A DNA stretch of 41,226 nt, from positions 1 through 41,226 of the forward strand of contig NZ_PSRR01000034.1 of the NCBI RefSeq assembly GCF_004296405.1. The letters run 5' to 3'. Positions 1 to 7,075 of this stretch are shown here, piece after piece; the stretch's first letter is position 1; each line of letters starts with the position of its first letter. This stretch comes from Bradyrhizobium sp. Leo170 (GTDB lineage Bacteria; Pseudomonadota; Alphaproteobacteria; Rhizobiales; Xanthobacteraceae). The translations under genes and the position numbers were made by a program. Below the pieces are notes generated by a model, which did not search any database, was not told the origin of the DNA, and saw only the letters and a list, made by a program, of their open reading frames with translations.

Positions 1-51
1 TCCCGGGTCCCGGCTACGCCAAAGGCTTCGCCGCGGCGCGCAAGCCCGGGA
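1..51. repeat. edge fragment of a palindromic intergenic element
   Basis: The window opens with TCCCGGG (1-7), which is complementary to CCCGGGA at 45-51, enclosing a GC-rich stretch. The right end (AAGCCCGGGACG) recurs at about 7060 and 40980, so it is probably a remnant of a dispersed repeat cut by the window edge. No gene is visible before 136. Confidence 0.35.
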
Positions 52-88
52 CGACACTAGAGTGATGGCGGGCAGCCTCGTAAGCAAC

Positions 89-129
89 AAAAAGAAAAAA
101 GCCCGGTTCTGGGGCGGCCAGAACCGGGC
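89..129 (-). terminator. rho-independent terminator of the GNAT gene
   Basis: GCCCGGTTCTGG (101-112) and CCAGAACCGGGC (118-129) form a perfect 12-bp stem with a 5-nt loop. On the minus strand the stem is followed by a T-rich run (complement of 89-100). It lies 7 bp past the stop codon of the acetyltransferase gene, in the right orientation for it. Confidence 0.85.
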
Positions 130-135
130 CAGTGA

Positions 136-756
136 TCAAACCGCAAGCGAGGAGAAAGCGGCCTTGTCGGCGGCAGCGAGCCGCCAACTGGCACATGGGA
201 TATCCCGCGGTTCGATAGCGATGTGTTTCGCAAAGCGCACCAGCTTCCAGTCGCCGGGGCTGTTGGTGAAGGCGTAACCTGCCTTTTTCGCCAGCCCGAT
301 CATGGCGTCGTTGGAACGCAAGGTGTCGCCGAACAGGCGCACCGCACCGAGCGCAGCGGCGCGGCATTCGAGATTCTTCAGGAGCGCCCGGCCGATGCCC
401 TGGCCCTGCCAGCGGTCGTCGATCGAGACGCCGAACTCGATGCTCGCATCCTCCGCATGGAAGGCATAGCGCGCTTCGCCGACGATGACTTCGAAGCCGT
501 CAACCATCCCGGTGGCGACCACGCTGAACTGCTCGCGCTCGCCGACATGCACGAAATTTTCCAGCACGTTCTTCGGCAGTTCGCGCATGGCGCCAAAGAA
601 ACGGTTGTAACGGGAGCGGGTCGAGAGCGAGCGGAAGTAATTCTGCAACTCCTCCGCATCGCGCGGCTCGACGAAACGCACGGTGATCTTGTCGCCGCTG
701 CGCGAACGCAGCACGTCGGAATACTGCTTGAGATCGTCGAGACGCAGGGTGGTCAT
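136..756 (-). CDS. GNAT-family N-acetyltransferase
   Basis: A 206-residue protein with one GNAT fold. The acetyl-CoA-binding loop is seen as RWQGQGIGRALL, a match to the Q/RxxGxG/A motif, near residues 114-125. An N-terminal strand ITVRFVEPRDAEEL and a C-terminal GYAFTNSPGDWKLVRF segment fit the rest of the domain. The substrate cannot be told from sequence. The start has a GGAGAG ribosome site upstream. It lies 66 bp downstream of the DUF1127 gene on the same strand and may be co-transcribed; a strong terminator follows. The last 25 or so residues look like a variable tail. Confidence 0.85.
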   Translation of the reverse strand: MTTLRLDDLKQYSDVLRSRSGDKITVRFVEPRDAEELQNYFRSLSTRSRYNRFFGAMRELPKNVLENFVHVGEREQFSVVATGMVDGFEVIVGEARYAFHAEDASIEFGVSIDDRWQGQGIGRALLKNLECRAAALGAVRLFGDTLRSNDAMIGLAKKAGYAFTNSPGDWKLVRFAKHIAIEPRDIPCASWRLAAADKAAFSSLAV

Positions 757-822
757 GACACGCTCTCCGAAAGAAATTGGCTGGCGCCCCGCTTCGGCGG
801 CGACGCCAGCATTGGCGTCATC

Positions 823-1038
823 TCATGCCCGCCAGAAGGGTTTTTCGGCTTCGTGGGCGACGTCGCTCCAGGACTTGCCGATGTCGTGGAGATCGCGCTC
901 GGACCACTGGGCCAACTCGCGGCGCGTCTCGTAGCGCTGATGCCAGACGTGGAGGGTCTCGCTTAATTGGGTGAAGGCCTTTGCGAACAGGCCCTGTCCA
1001 TGATGATTTATCATCGATTCATGGGTGCAAGTGGACAT
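823..1038 (-). CDS. DUF1127 (YjiS-like) small protein
   Basis: A 71-residue protein whose C-terminal half has the DUF1127 pattern: RRELAQWSERDLHDIGKSWSD (about residues 39-59, a helix of the form RxxLxxLsdreLxDIGlsR). Proteins of this family are small, basic and arginine/tryptophan-rich; in other alphaproteobacteria some affect RNA turnover and phosphate or carbon metabolism, but the role of this one is unknown. The ATG at 1038 has a good GGAG site 7 nt upstream. An internal ATG (codon 9) is a possible alternative start. It is divergent from a LysR gene, with a LysR-type box between them, so that regulator probably controls it. Confidence 0.8.
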   Translation of the reverse strand: MSTCTHESMINHHGQGLFAKAFTQLSETLHVWHQRYETRRELAQWSERDLHDIGKSWSDVAHEAEKPFWRA

Positions 1039-1069
1039 GCTCAGCTCCTATGGCTAATCTCTCACACGA

Positions 1070-1098
1070 AATATCGGCGCTATTTCTGCCTTGCACAA
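1070..1098 (-). promoter_or_regulatory. candidate sigma-70 promoter of the DUF1127 gene
   Basis: On the minus strand TTGTGC (1098-1093) and GATATT (1075-1070) are separated by 17 nt, which predicts a start near 1063 and a leader of about 25 nt. Matches are partial. The position of the LysR box relative to this start supports the assignment. Confidence 0.4.
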
Positions 1099-1120
1099 AC
1101 GACACTTTGTCCCGCTTCAC

Positions 1121-1135
1121 ATGAGATAAAGTCAT
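1121..1135. promoter_or_regulatory. LysR-type T-N11-A operator
   Basis: ATGAGATAAAGTCAT is an ATGA-N7-TCAT inverted repeat containing the T-N11-A core of LysR-family sites. Its centre lies about 65 bp upstream of the predicted DUF1127 transcription start, the usual place of a LysR recognition site, and 13 bp before the LysR start codon, where it could also mediate autorepression. Confidence 0.5.
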
Positions 1136-1147
1136 ATATCAGGACGG

Positions 1148-2056
1148 ATGCAGGAGATGACCGCGAGGCTGCCTTCGCTGAACGGTTTGCGGGCCTTCGA
1201 GGCCGCGGCGCGGCACCTGAGCTTCACCCAGGCGGCCGCCGAGCTGAACGTGACGCAGACCGCGATCAGCCATCAGATCAAGCGGCTCGAGCAGGAGCTG
1301 GGCGTCCGGCTGTTCGTGCGGCAGAACCGGGCGCTGACGCTGACGCCGAAGGCGGCCGAATATCTCCCGGGCGTCCGCGCCGCCTTCAACGACCTGAAGC
1401 TTGCCACCGACCGGCTGCTGCGGCGCGAGGACGACCACGTGCTGACAGTGTCGACGCTGGCCTCGCTCGCCGCGAAATGGCTGCTGCCGCGGCTTTCCAC
1501 ATTCCAGGAGGCGCATCCCGGCGTTGACGTCCGCATCACCACCTCGACCAGCCTGGTCGACTTCCAGCGCGACAATGTCGACGCCGCGATCCGCTACGGC
1601 CGCGGTCAATGGCAGGGATTGCGCGCCGACTGGCTGATGGCGGACGAGCTGTTTCCAGTCTGCAGCCCGTCCTTGCTCAACGGTGAGAAGCCGCTGAAAT
1701 GCCCTGAAGACCTCCGCGGCCACGTGCTCCTGCACACCAGCAACGCCAACAGTGACGACTGGCGGCTGTGGCTGACGGCGGCCGGGCTGCCGGCCGACCT
1801 CTCAAAGCAGCCGGGCATCACCTTCGACCTGATCTTCATGACCATCCAGGCCGCGATCGACGGCATCGGCGTCGCCATGGGCCGGACATCCTATGTGCAG
1901 GACGACATCGCCAAGGGGCGGCTGGTGGTCCCCTTCAAGATCACGCTCCCCGCCGATGCCGGCTTCTATCTGGTCTCGCCGCAGGCGCGGGCTGATTCGC
2001 CGAAGCTTGCCGCATTCCGGCAGTGGATGGTGGCATCGGCCCAAAGCAAGCCCTGA
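1148..2056 (+). CDS. LysR-family regulator, GcvA-like
   Basis: A 302-residue protein of normal LysR length. The N-terminal winged helix-turn-helix is clear (about residues 10-70, with FTQAAAELNVTQTAISHQIK as the recognition region), followed by a linker helix and a LysR substrate-binding domain (about 95-295). The pattern SLNGLRAFEAAARHLSF at the N-terminus and RYGRGQWQGL in the effector domain are typical of the GcvA group. The effector is unknown. The likely target is the divergent DUF1127 gene, through the box at 1121-1135, and perhaps the downstream transporter. The ATG at 1148 has AGGA close upstream; an ATG at 1157 is an alternative. Confidence 0.9.
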   Translation: MQEMTARLPSLNGLRAFEAAARHLSFTQAAAELNVTQTAISHQIKRLEQELGVRLFVRQNRALTLTPKAAEYLPGVRAAFNDLKLATDRLLRREDDHVLTVSTLASLAAKWLLPRLSTFQEAHPGVDVRITTSTSLVDFQRDNVDAAIRYGRGQWQGLRADWLMADELFPVCSPSLLNGEKPLKCPEDLRGHVLLHTSNANSDDWRLWLTAAGLPADLSKQPGITFDLIFMTIQAAIDGIGVAMGRTSYVQDDIAKGRLVVPFKITLPADAGFYLVSPQARADSPKLAAFRQWMVASAQSKP

Positions 2057-2178
2057 AGACCTGAAAAACCTGCAGATTTCCCGGTGACCGGCGCGTTTGC
2101 GGGTTGGTCGCACCGCATAGCTGTGCCAAATTGCCGCGCAGACGAGGCTTTTCGTCGCAGCACGGGGAGAAGACGCGC

Positions 2179-3489
2179 ATGGCGCCAACGAGCACGGCAG
2201 AGATACCGCAGATCAAATCGCGCATCGGCGCCATCCTGCGCGCGACCAGCGGCAATTTCCTCGAGCAGTTCGATTTCTTCCTGTTCGGCTTCTATGCGAG
2301 CGCGATCGGCAAGGCGTTCTTCCCCTCCGACAACGAGACCGCCTCGCTGCTCAACACGTTCGGCGTGTTCTGGCTGGGCGCGCTGATGCGCCCGGTCGGC
2401 GCGATCGTGCTGGGGGCCTATATCGACCGCATCGGACGCCGCAAGGGCTTGATCGTCACGCTCGCGATCATGGCTGTGGGCACGGTGGTCATCGCGATCT
2501 GCCCGAGCTATTCGACGATCGGCATTGCCGCGCCCGTCATCGTGCTGATCGGCCGGCTGCTGCAGGGCTTTTCCGCCGGCGTCGAGCTTGGCGGCGTCTC
2601 GGTCTATCTGTCGGAGATCGCAACGCCCGGCAACCGCGGCTTCTACACCTCGTTCCAGTCGGCGAGCCAGCAGGTCGCGATCTTCGTCGCCGCGATCGTC
2701 GGCTATGTCCTGAGCGAGATGATCTCGCCGGCGACGGTGTCGGCCTGGGGCTGGCGCATCCCGTTCTTCATCGGCTGCCTGATCATCCCCTTCATCTTCG
2801 TGCTGCGGCGGACGCTGGAGGAGACGCCGGCGTTCCTCGCCATGAAGCGGCATCCGTCCGCGTCCGAAGTGTTCGCGTCCGCGCTCGCGAACTGGCGCAT
2901 CGTGATCCTCGGCATGATGATCGCGATCCTGACCACCACGACCTTCTACTTCGTCACCGTCTACACGCCGACCTTCGGCAAGAACGTGCTGAAACTGTCG
3001 ACGCATGACGCACTGCTGGTGACGCTGCTGGTGGCAGTGACCAATTTCATCTGGAACCCGGTCGGCGGCGCGGTCTCCGATCGGCTCGGCCGCAAGCCGG
3101 TGCTGCTGACGATCGCCGGGCTTTCCTTGATCACGGCCTATCCTGCACTGCACTGGCTGGTTGCCGCGCCGACCTTCGGCAAGATGCTGGCGGTCGAGAT
3201 GATGTTCTCGTTCTATTTCGGCGTCTACAGCGGCACCATGCTCGGCTGCCTGGTCGAGATCGTGCCGGCGCATGTGCGCACCACCTGCTTCTCGCTCGCC
3301 TTTGCACTGGCGGCGGCGCTGTTCGGCACGTTCACGCCATTTGCGTCGACCTGGCTGATCGACCACACCGGCGACAAGGCATCGCCGGGCTTCTGGCTGA
3401 TGCTCGCGGCAACGCTCGGCATCATCGCGACCTTGACGGTCTATCGTGGCGGCGAGCGAGTCGAGGCGCGCGAAGCGGTTGCCGCCTGA
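2179..3489 (+). CDS. MFS transporter, metabolite:H+ symporter (MHS) type
   Basis: A 436-residue inner-membrane protein with about 12 hydrophobic segments. The MFS loop 2-3 motif appears as [11 protein letters not shown] and its second-half counterpart as [26 protein letters not shown] at the N-terminus and [10 protein letters not shown] in the central loop are characteristic of the MHS branch, whose members take up citrate, other di- and tricarboxylates, shikimate or betaines with protons. The substrate here cannot be fixed. The start at 2179 is chosen because GGGGAGA lies 8 nt upstream and the protein then begins at the usual place; an upstream in-frame ATG at 2104 would add 25 residues of non-family sequence. 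A palindromic repeat follows the gene. Confidence 0.88.
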   Translation: MAPTSTAEIPQIKSRIGAILRATSGNFLEQFDFFLFGFYASAIGKAFFPSDNETASLLNTFGVFWLGALMRPVGAIVLGAYIDRIGRRKGLIVTLAIMAVGTVVIAICPSYSTIGIAAPVIVLIGRLLQGFSAGVELGGVSVYLSEIATPGNRGFYTSFQSASQQVAIFVAAIVGYVLSEMISPATVSAWGWRIPFFIGCLIIPFIFVLRRTLEETPAFLAMKRHPSASEVFASALANWRIVILGMMIAILTTTTFYFVTVYTPTFGKNVLKLSTHDALLVTLLVAVTNFIWNPVGGAVSDRLGRKPVLLTIAGLSLITAYPALHWLVAAPTFGKMLAVEMMFSFYFGVYSGTMLGCLVEIVPAHVRTTCFSLAFALAAALFGTFTPFASTWLIDHTGDKASPGFWLMLAATLGIIATLTVYRGGERVEAREAVAA

Positions 3490-3517
3490 CGGAGCAATTA
3501 CCGGGGAGCGCGAAGCC

Positions 3518-3598
3518 GTAGGGTGGGCAAAGCGCAGCGTGCCCACCATCGCGAGCACAGCATGAAATGGTGGGCACGCTTCGCTTTGCCCACCCTAC
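3518..3598. repeat. palindromic repeat, GTAGGGTGGGC family (long form)
   Basis: Two 32-nt arms, 3518-3549 and 3567-3598, are reverse complements with a single mismatch, around a 17-nt centre. The left arm shares GTAGGGTGGGCAAAGCGCAG with the element at 19554-19587. It occupies the convergent junction between the MFS gene and the Rieske gene. Confidence 0.9.
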
Positions 3599-3605
3599 AA
3601 CTCCA

Positions 3606-4019
3606 CTACAAATCCACCACGACGTAGTCGCTTTCCACGGACACCGCGATAGTCTCCGCGACATACGGACCCTTCACCACGTTCGTGCCCGGCTCGACAT
3701 TGACCGGATAGGCCCGCGCGCGGAAGCGCTTGGGGTCGCAGTAGGACTGGCCGGTGCGGATGTCGAATTCCCATCCGTGCCAGGGACAACGGATGATCTC
3801 GCCGAGTTTCGTGTACTCGATCTCGCCCGGATCGGACGATTGCGCGAGCCCGATCAACGGTCCCTCGCACAGCGAAGCGCCCTGATGCGGGCAGCGGTTC
3901 AAGAGGCCGAAGAACTCGCCCTTGACGTTGAAGACCGCGATGGGCCGGCCGTCGATCTCCATGAACTTCCGTGTGCCCGGCGGCAGTTCATTCACCGGGG
4001 CAACCACATGCCTGACCAT
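3606..4019 (-). CDS. Rieske [2Fe-2S] domain protein
   Basis: A 137-residue single-domain Rieske protein. The cluster ligands are in CPHQG (Cys43, His45) and CPWHGW (Cys78, His81). The two motifs are 32 residues apart, more than the usual 15-17, because of an inserted loop (about 52-74). I recall a subfamily of stand-alone Rieske proteins with this longer loop. It may act as a ferredoxin-like electron carrier or as the Rieske part of an oxygenase whose catalytic subunit is elsewhere; none is in this window. The start at 4019 is preferred (GAGAA upstream); a longer reading to 4169 would run back through the palindrome and the preceding gene. It is the last gene of the amidohydrolase operon. Confidence 0.85.
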   Translation of the reverse strand: MVRHVVAPVNELPPGTRKFMEIDGRPIAVFNVKGEFFGLLNRCPHQGASLCEGPLIGLAQSSDPGEIEYTKLGEIIRCPWHGWEFDIRTGQSYCDPKRFRARAYPVNVEPGTNVVKGPYVAETIAVSVESDYVVVDL

Positions 4020-4032
4020 CAGCGATTCTCGC

Positions 4033-4077
4033 GCATGATCTTTTCGGAAAACCGGTTCCCACTTTTCCGGATCATGC
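4033..4077. repeat. 45-bp palindromic repeat (GCATGATC...GATCATGC)
   Basis: GCATGATC (4033-4040) and GATCATGC (4070-4077) bound a core with complementary TTTTCGGAAAA and TTTTCCG elements. I recall this element as dispersed in many copies in Bradyrhizobium genomes; that was not checked. It lies inside the operon, between the second amidohydrolase and the Rieske gene, and overlaps the last codon and stop codon of the amidohydrolase. Confidence 0.75.
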
Positions 4078-5181
4078 GAGCCCGTACAGCTTGCGCGCAT
4101 TGTCGAGATAGAACGCCTGCTTGTTGGCGTCGCTGACGCCGGCCGGCAGCACGCGCGAGGGCTCGTCATAGTCCCAATGCGGGTAGTCGGTCGCGAACAA
4201 CAGCCTGTCCCAGCCGATCCACTCGATGATATGGAACAGATGCTCGCGGCTATCAGGATCCTCCATCGGCTGCGTGGTCCACCAGATATGGTCGCGGATA
4301 TAGTCCGACGGCTTGCGCCTCAGATGCGGCACCTCGGCATGGAGCCGCTCGAACACCTTGTCGAGCCGCCAGGCCAGCGACGGCGCCCAGCCGAAGCCGG
4401 CCTCGACCATCACCATCTTCAGTTTCGAAAAACGCTCGAACACGCCTTCGAGCACGAGGCTCGCCAGCGCGGTCTGCTGGCATTGCGAGTGGCCGACCAT
4501 CTCCTCGATGTAGAAGCTCGGCCAGCCGGAGGCGGTGATGGGATTGCCGCCGAAGCCGAAGGCATGGACGCCGACCGGAAGCCCGGCTTCCTCCGCGGCC
4601 TCATAGATCGGCCAATAGCGGCGCTGGCCGAGCGGCTCGACATTGCGGCTCAGCAGCAGCACCTGCACGAAGTTCGCATCGCCGGCGCGCCTGCGGATTT
4701 CCGCGGCCGCGGCCTGCCCGTCCTCATTGGCGACGACGACAGAACCCTTGAGGCGCGCGTCCTTGCTGGTCCATTTCTCGATCTGCCAGTCGTTGATCGC
4801 GGAACAGATCGCCGCCGCCAGATCCTGATTGCGGATGCCCTGCCCGGTGTTGAGCGGGTTGAGCACGCCGAGCGCGACATTGTTCGGATCGAGATGCTGC
4901 TGCTGCATGAAGGAGAGCGAGGAGCCCTGCGGCCCGCCTTCCGGCGGATAGGCGTCGCGGCGCGACGCATTCGGCTGCGCCTTGGGATAGGGCGGGCCAC
5001 CCATTATGCCCTGATAGGGATGCACACCGAAGGTTTCGAGATGTGCGTGCCAGCGTTCGGCGAGGAATGGATAGAGCTCAGTTTGGGTAGCGCGCGCCGG
5101 ATGGATGTCGCAATCGGCGATCGCGGTCTTGATGCTGGTGGACGATGCCGCATCGGGACGTTCACGAATCTGGACGTTCAT
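4072..5181 (-). CDS. amidohydrolase-2 family metal-dependent hydrolase (second copy)
   Basis: A 369-residue TIM-barrel hydrolase of the Amidohydro_2 group, which includes ACMSD-type decarboxylases and related hydrolases of aromatic-ring-derived acids. Visible barrel motifs are DCDIHP at the first strand (His27; D-x-H rather than the usual H-x-H), PVGVHAFG in the middle, and LLFATDYPHWDYDEP near the C-terminus with the metal or catalytic Asp. It is a clear paralogue of the preceding gene. Its start overlaps that gene's stop by 4 bp (ATGA), so the two are translationally coupled. The last Ala codon and stop lie within a palindromic repeat. The substrate is unknown. Confidence 0.85.
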   Translation of the reverse strand: MNVQIRERPDAASSTSIKTAIADCDIHPARATQTELYPFLAERWHAHLETFGVHPYQGIMGGPPYPKAQPNASRRDAYPPEGGPQGSSLSFMQQQHLDPNNVALGVLNPLNTGQGIRNQDLAAAICSAINDWQIEKWTSKDARLKGSVVVANEDGQAAAAEIRRRAGDANFVQVLLLSRNVEPLGQRRYWPIYEAAEEAGLPVGVHAFGFGGNPITASGWPSFYIEEMVGHSQCQQTALASLVLEGVFERFSKLKMVMVEAGFGWAPSLAWRLDKVFERLHAEVPHLRRKPSDYIRDHIWWTTQPMEDPDSREHLFHIIEWIGWDRLLFATDYPHWDYDEPSRVLPAGVSDANKQAFYLDNARKLYGLA

Positions 5182-6260
5182 GGCGTCGTCTCCTTCACAG
5201 GTAGCTTCAACCGGCTATAAGTCGCGAGCGGATTGTCGATCATGATCTTGCGGACCAGGTCGGGCGAAATCCCCTTCGGCAGCACCTCGTCGCCGTCGAA
5301 TTGCCAGTGCGGATAGTCGGTCGAGAATAGGAGCAATTCGTCCGACTGCATATGGTCGAACAATCGGTTCAGCGTCTCGCCTTCCGGCGGCGCATCGACC
5401 GGCTGCAGCGAGAAGCGGATGTTGCTGCGCACAATCTCCAGCGGCGCGCGATCGACCCACGGCGTCTCCATGCGGACGCCGCGCCAGAACTTGTGCAGGC
5501 GCCAGAGATAGGGCGGCAGCCAGGTGAAGCCGCTTTCCAGCATCACCATTTTCAGGTTCGGATGGCGGGCGAACACACCCTCGACGATCAGGCTGGTCAA
5601 TTGCGTCTGGAACGCCTGCGCCTGCGCGACATAATCCTCGATGTGATAGGAACCCCAGCCCACCGAGGTCGGCGGGTTGTGATAGGCGCTGCCGGCGTGC
5701 ACGCCGATCGGCAAGCCCAGGCGCTCCGCCGCGGCATAGATCGGCCAATAGTGCCGCTTGCCCAAGGGCATGTCGCCCATAACAAGCATCAGCACCTGGA
5801 CGAAGCGCGGATCTTGCCCGCAGCGTTCGATCTCCCTCACGGATTTCTCGATGCTCTGCACGGGGATCACGATCGAGCCGCGCAGCCGATCGTCCTTGTC
5901 GAGCCATTCCCTGGCGAGCCAGTCGTTCAGCGCGCGGCAGAACGTATCAGCCATGTCCTCACTGAACACCATCTGCACACCATAGAGAGGATTGCAGATG
6001 CCATAGGCGACACCGAACTTGTCGAGCGCCTGGCGCTGCATGTCGGCAAGATTGGAGCCGGGCTTGCCCTGCGCCGGCCGCCAATCCGGCCGCGCCGAGA
6101 TCGGTGAATTGACCGGATAGGATTGCGACAGCAGATCCGTCATGCCACGCGTCGTCACCTGGTCGCGCCAGTAGTCGTTCATGTACGGCAACAGGCTGGT
6201 CAGATGGGGCACGGCGGGATGCAGATCGCAATCCACGCCACCCCCGATCGGCGACGTCAT
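5178..6260 (-). CDS. amidohydrolase-2 family metal-dependent hydrolase (first copy)
   Basis: A 360-residue protein with the same plan as its downstream paralogue: DCDLHP at the first strand (His14), PIGVHAGSAYH mid-barrel and LLFSTDYPHWQFDGD near the end. First gene of the three-gene operon hydrolase-hydrolase-Rieske. The start at 6260 is chosen because AGGA lies 6 nt upstream and the protein begins just before the first barrel strand; a TTG at 6314 would add 18 residues of unlike composition. Paired paralogues may form a hetero-oligomer or act on successive intermediates. The Rieske partner suggests an aromatic or heterocyclic catabolic route, but that is inference. Confidence 0.85.
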   Translation of the reverse strand: MTSPIGGGVDCDLHPAVPHLTSLLPYMNDYWRDQVTTRGMTDLLSQSYPVNSPISARPDWRPAQGKPGSNLADMQRQALDKFGVAYGICNPLYGVQMVFSEDMADTFCRALNDWLAREWLDKDDRLRGSIVIPVQSIEKSVREIERCGQDPRFVQVLMLVMGDMPLGKRHYWPIYAAAERLGLPIGVHAGSAYHNPPTSVGWGSYHIEDYVAQAQAFQTQLTSLIVEGVFARHPNLKMVMLESGFTWLPPYLWRLHKFWRGVRMETPWVDRAPLEIVRSNIRFSLQPVDAPPEGETLNRLFDHMQSDELLLFSTDYPHWQFDGDEVLPKGISPDLVRKIMIDNPLATYSRLKLPVKETTP

Positions 6261-6418
6261 GACGTTTCCTCGTTTAAGCGCGTGCGCCGCGCCCGTTGAT
6301 TGCTCTGCATTCAAGCAGGCCTGCCACTAGCCCGCAACTCGGCAGGAGCCGAAGTGATGTGCTAGGAAGGCAGGACGCCCCGGAGAATTTTCATGGCAAA
6401 CAACAAGAGAGGCGGCCG

Positions 6419-6898
6419 ATGAACGAACTGGTGTCCATTGCGGAAAAGATTGCAGCGAGGCTAATCGAGCGGAAGCAGACGATTGCAGTGGCGGAATCCT
6501 CGACCGGTGGCCTGATCTCGGCGGCGCTGCTCGCCGTGCCCGGCGCATCCGCCTATTTCATCGGCGGCGGCGTGATCTACACCCGCGATGCACGGCGCGT
6601 GCTGATGGACATTCCCAACGAGACGATGAAGGGCATCCGCTCCGCGTCGGAACCTTACGCAAAGCTGCTCGCGAGCCAGATCCGCGCGCGCCTTGCGACC
6701 GACTGGGGTCTGTCCGAAACCGGCGCGGCGGGCCCCACCGGCAACCGCTACGGCGACGCGGCGGGCCATAGCTGCATGGCGCTGGCGGGACCTCTGGAAG
6801 CCGTGATCACGCTCGAGACCGGCAGCAGCGACCGGCAAGCAAACATGCAGGCGTTCGCGAAGACAGCGCTGAATTTGCTGCTGGAGAATTTACGCTAG
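6419..6898 (+). CDS. CinA C-terminal-type protein (nicotinamide-nucleotide amidohydrolase, PncC-like)
   Basis: A 159-residue protein that matches the CinA C-terminal domain alone, without the N-terminal molybdopterin-binding-like (COG1058) domain. The active-site pattern is AESSTGGLISAAL (about residues 25-37), followed by FIGGGVIYTRDAR and the Gly-rich SETGAAGPTGNRYG. In known members this domain deamidates NMN to nicotinate mononucleotide in pyridine-nucleotide recycling. The family usually has AESCTGG; here the Cys is Ser. The start at 6419 follows an AGAGG site; upstream in-frame codons to 6296 lack family similarity. It is divergent from the amidohydrolase operon. Confidence 0.8.
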   Translation: MNELVSIAEKIAARLIERKQTIAVAESSTGGLISAALLAVPGASAYFIGGGVIYTRDARRVLMDIPNETMKGIRSASEPYAKLLASQIRARLATDWGLSETGAAGPTGNRYGDAAGHSCMALAGPLEAVITLETGSSDRQANMQAFAKTALNLLLENLR

Positions 6899-6937
6899 CT
6901 GTCGCCCGAACGCGGGCGCGACGACGTGAAGTGTTCC

Positions 6938-7022
6938 CGTCATTGCGAGGAGCGATAGCGACGAAGCAATCCATGTCACCGCTTGCGGAGGCATGGATTG
7001 CTTCGCTCCGCTCGCAATGACG
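6938..7022. repeat. palindromic repeat, CGTCATTGCGAG family, copy 1
   Basis: CGTCATTGCGAGGAGCG at the left and CGCTCGCAATGACG at the right are complementary, with inner arms CGAAGCAATCCATG and CATGGATTGCTTCG. Two further copies lie at 28850-28933 and 38480-38558. This copy fills the convergent junction between the CinA-like gene and the HlyD gene. Confidence 0.92.
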
Positions 7023-7075
7023 GAGAGGAGGCACGGCAGTTCCTCGTCGTCGTCTTAAGCCCGGGACGACAAGAC

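Noticed and set aside
1966..3558. 530-codon minus-strand reading frame opposite the MFS gene
   Set aside because: It is Arg/Asp/His/Gln-rich with no domain and lies antisense to a clear membrane transporter; a high-GC shadow frame.
6261..6418. TGGCAGGCCTGCTTGA (minus strand, near 6320) as a sigma-54 promoter of the amidohydrolase operon
   Set aside because: The GG-N10-GC spacing fails (TG in place of GC).
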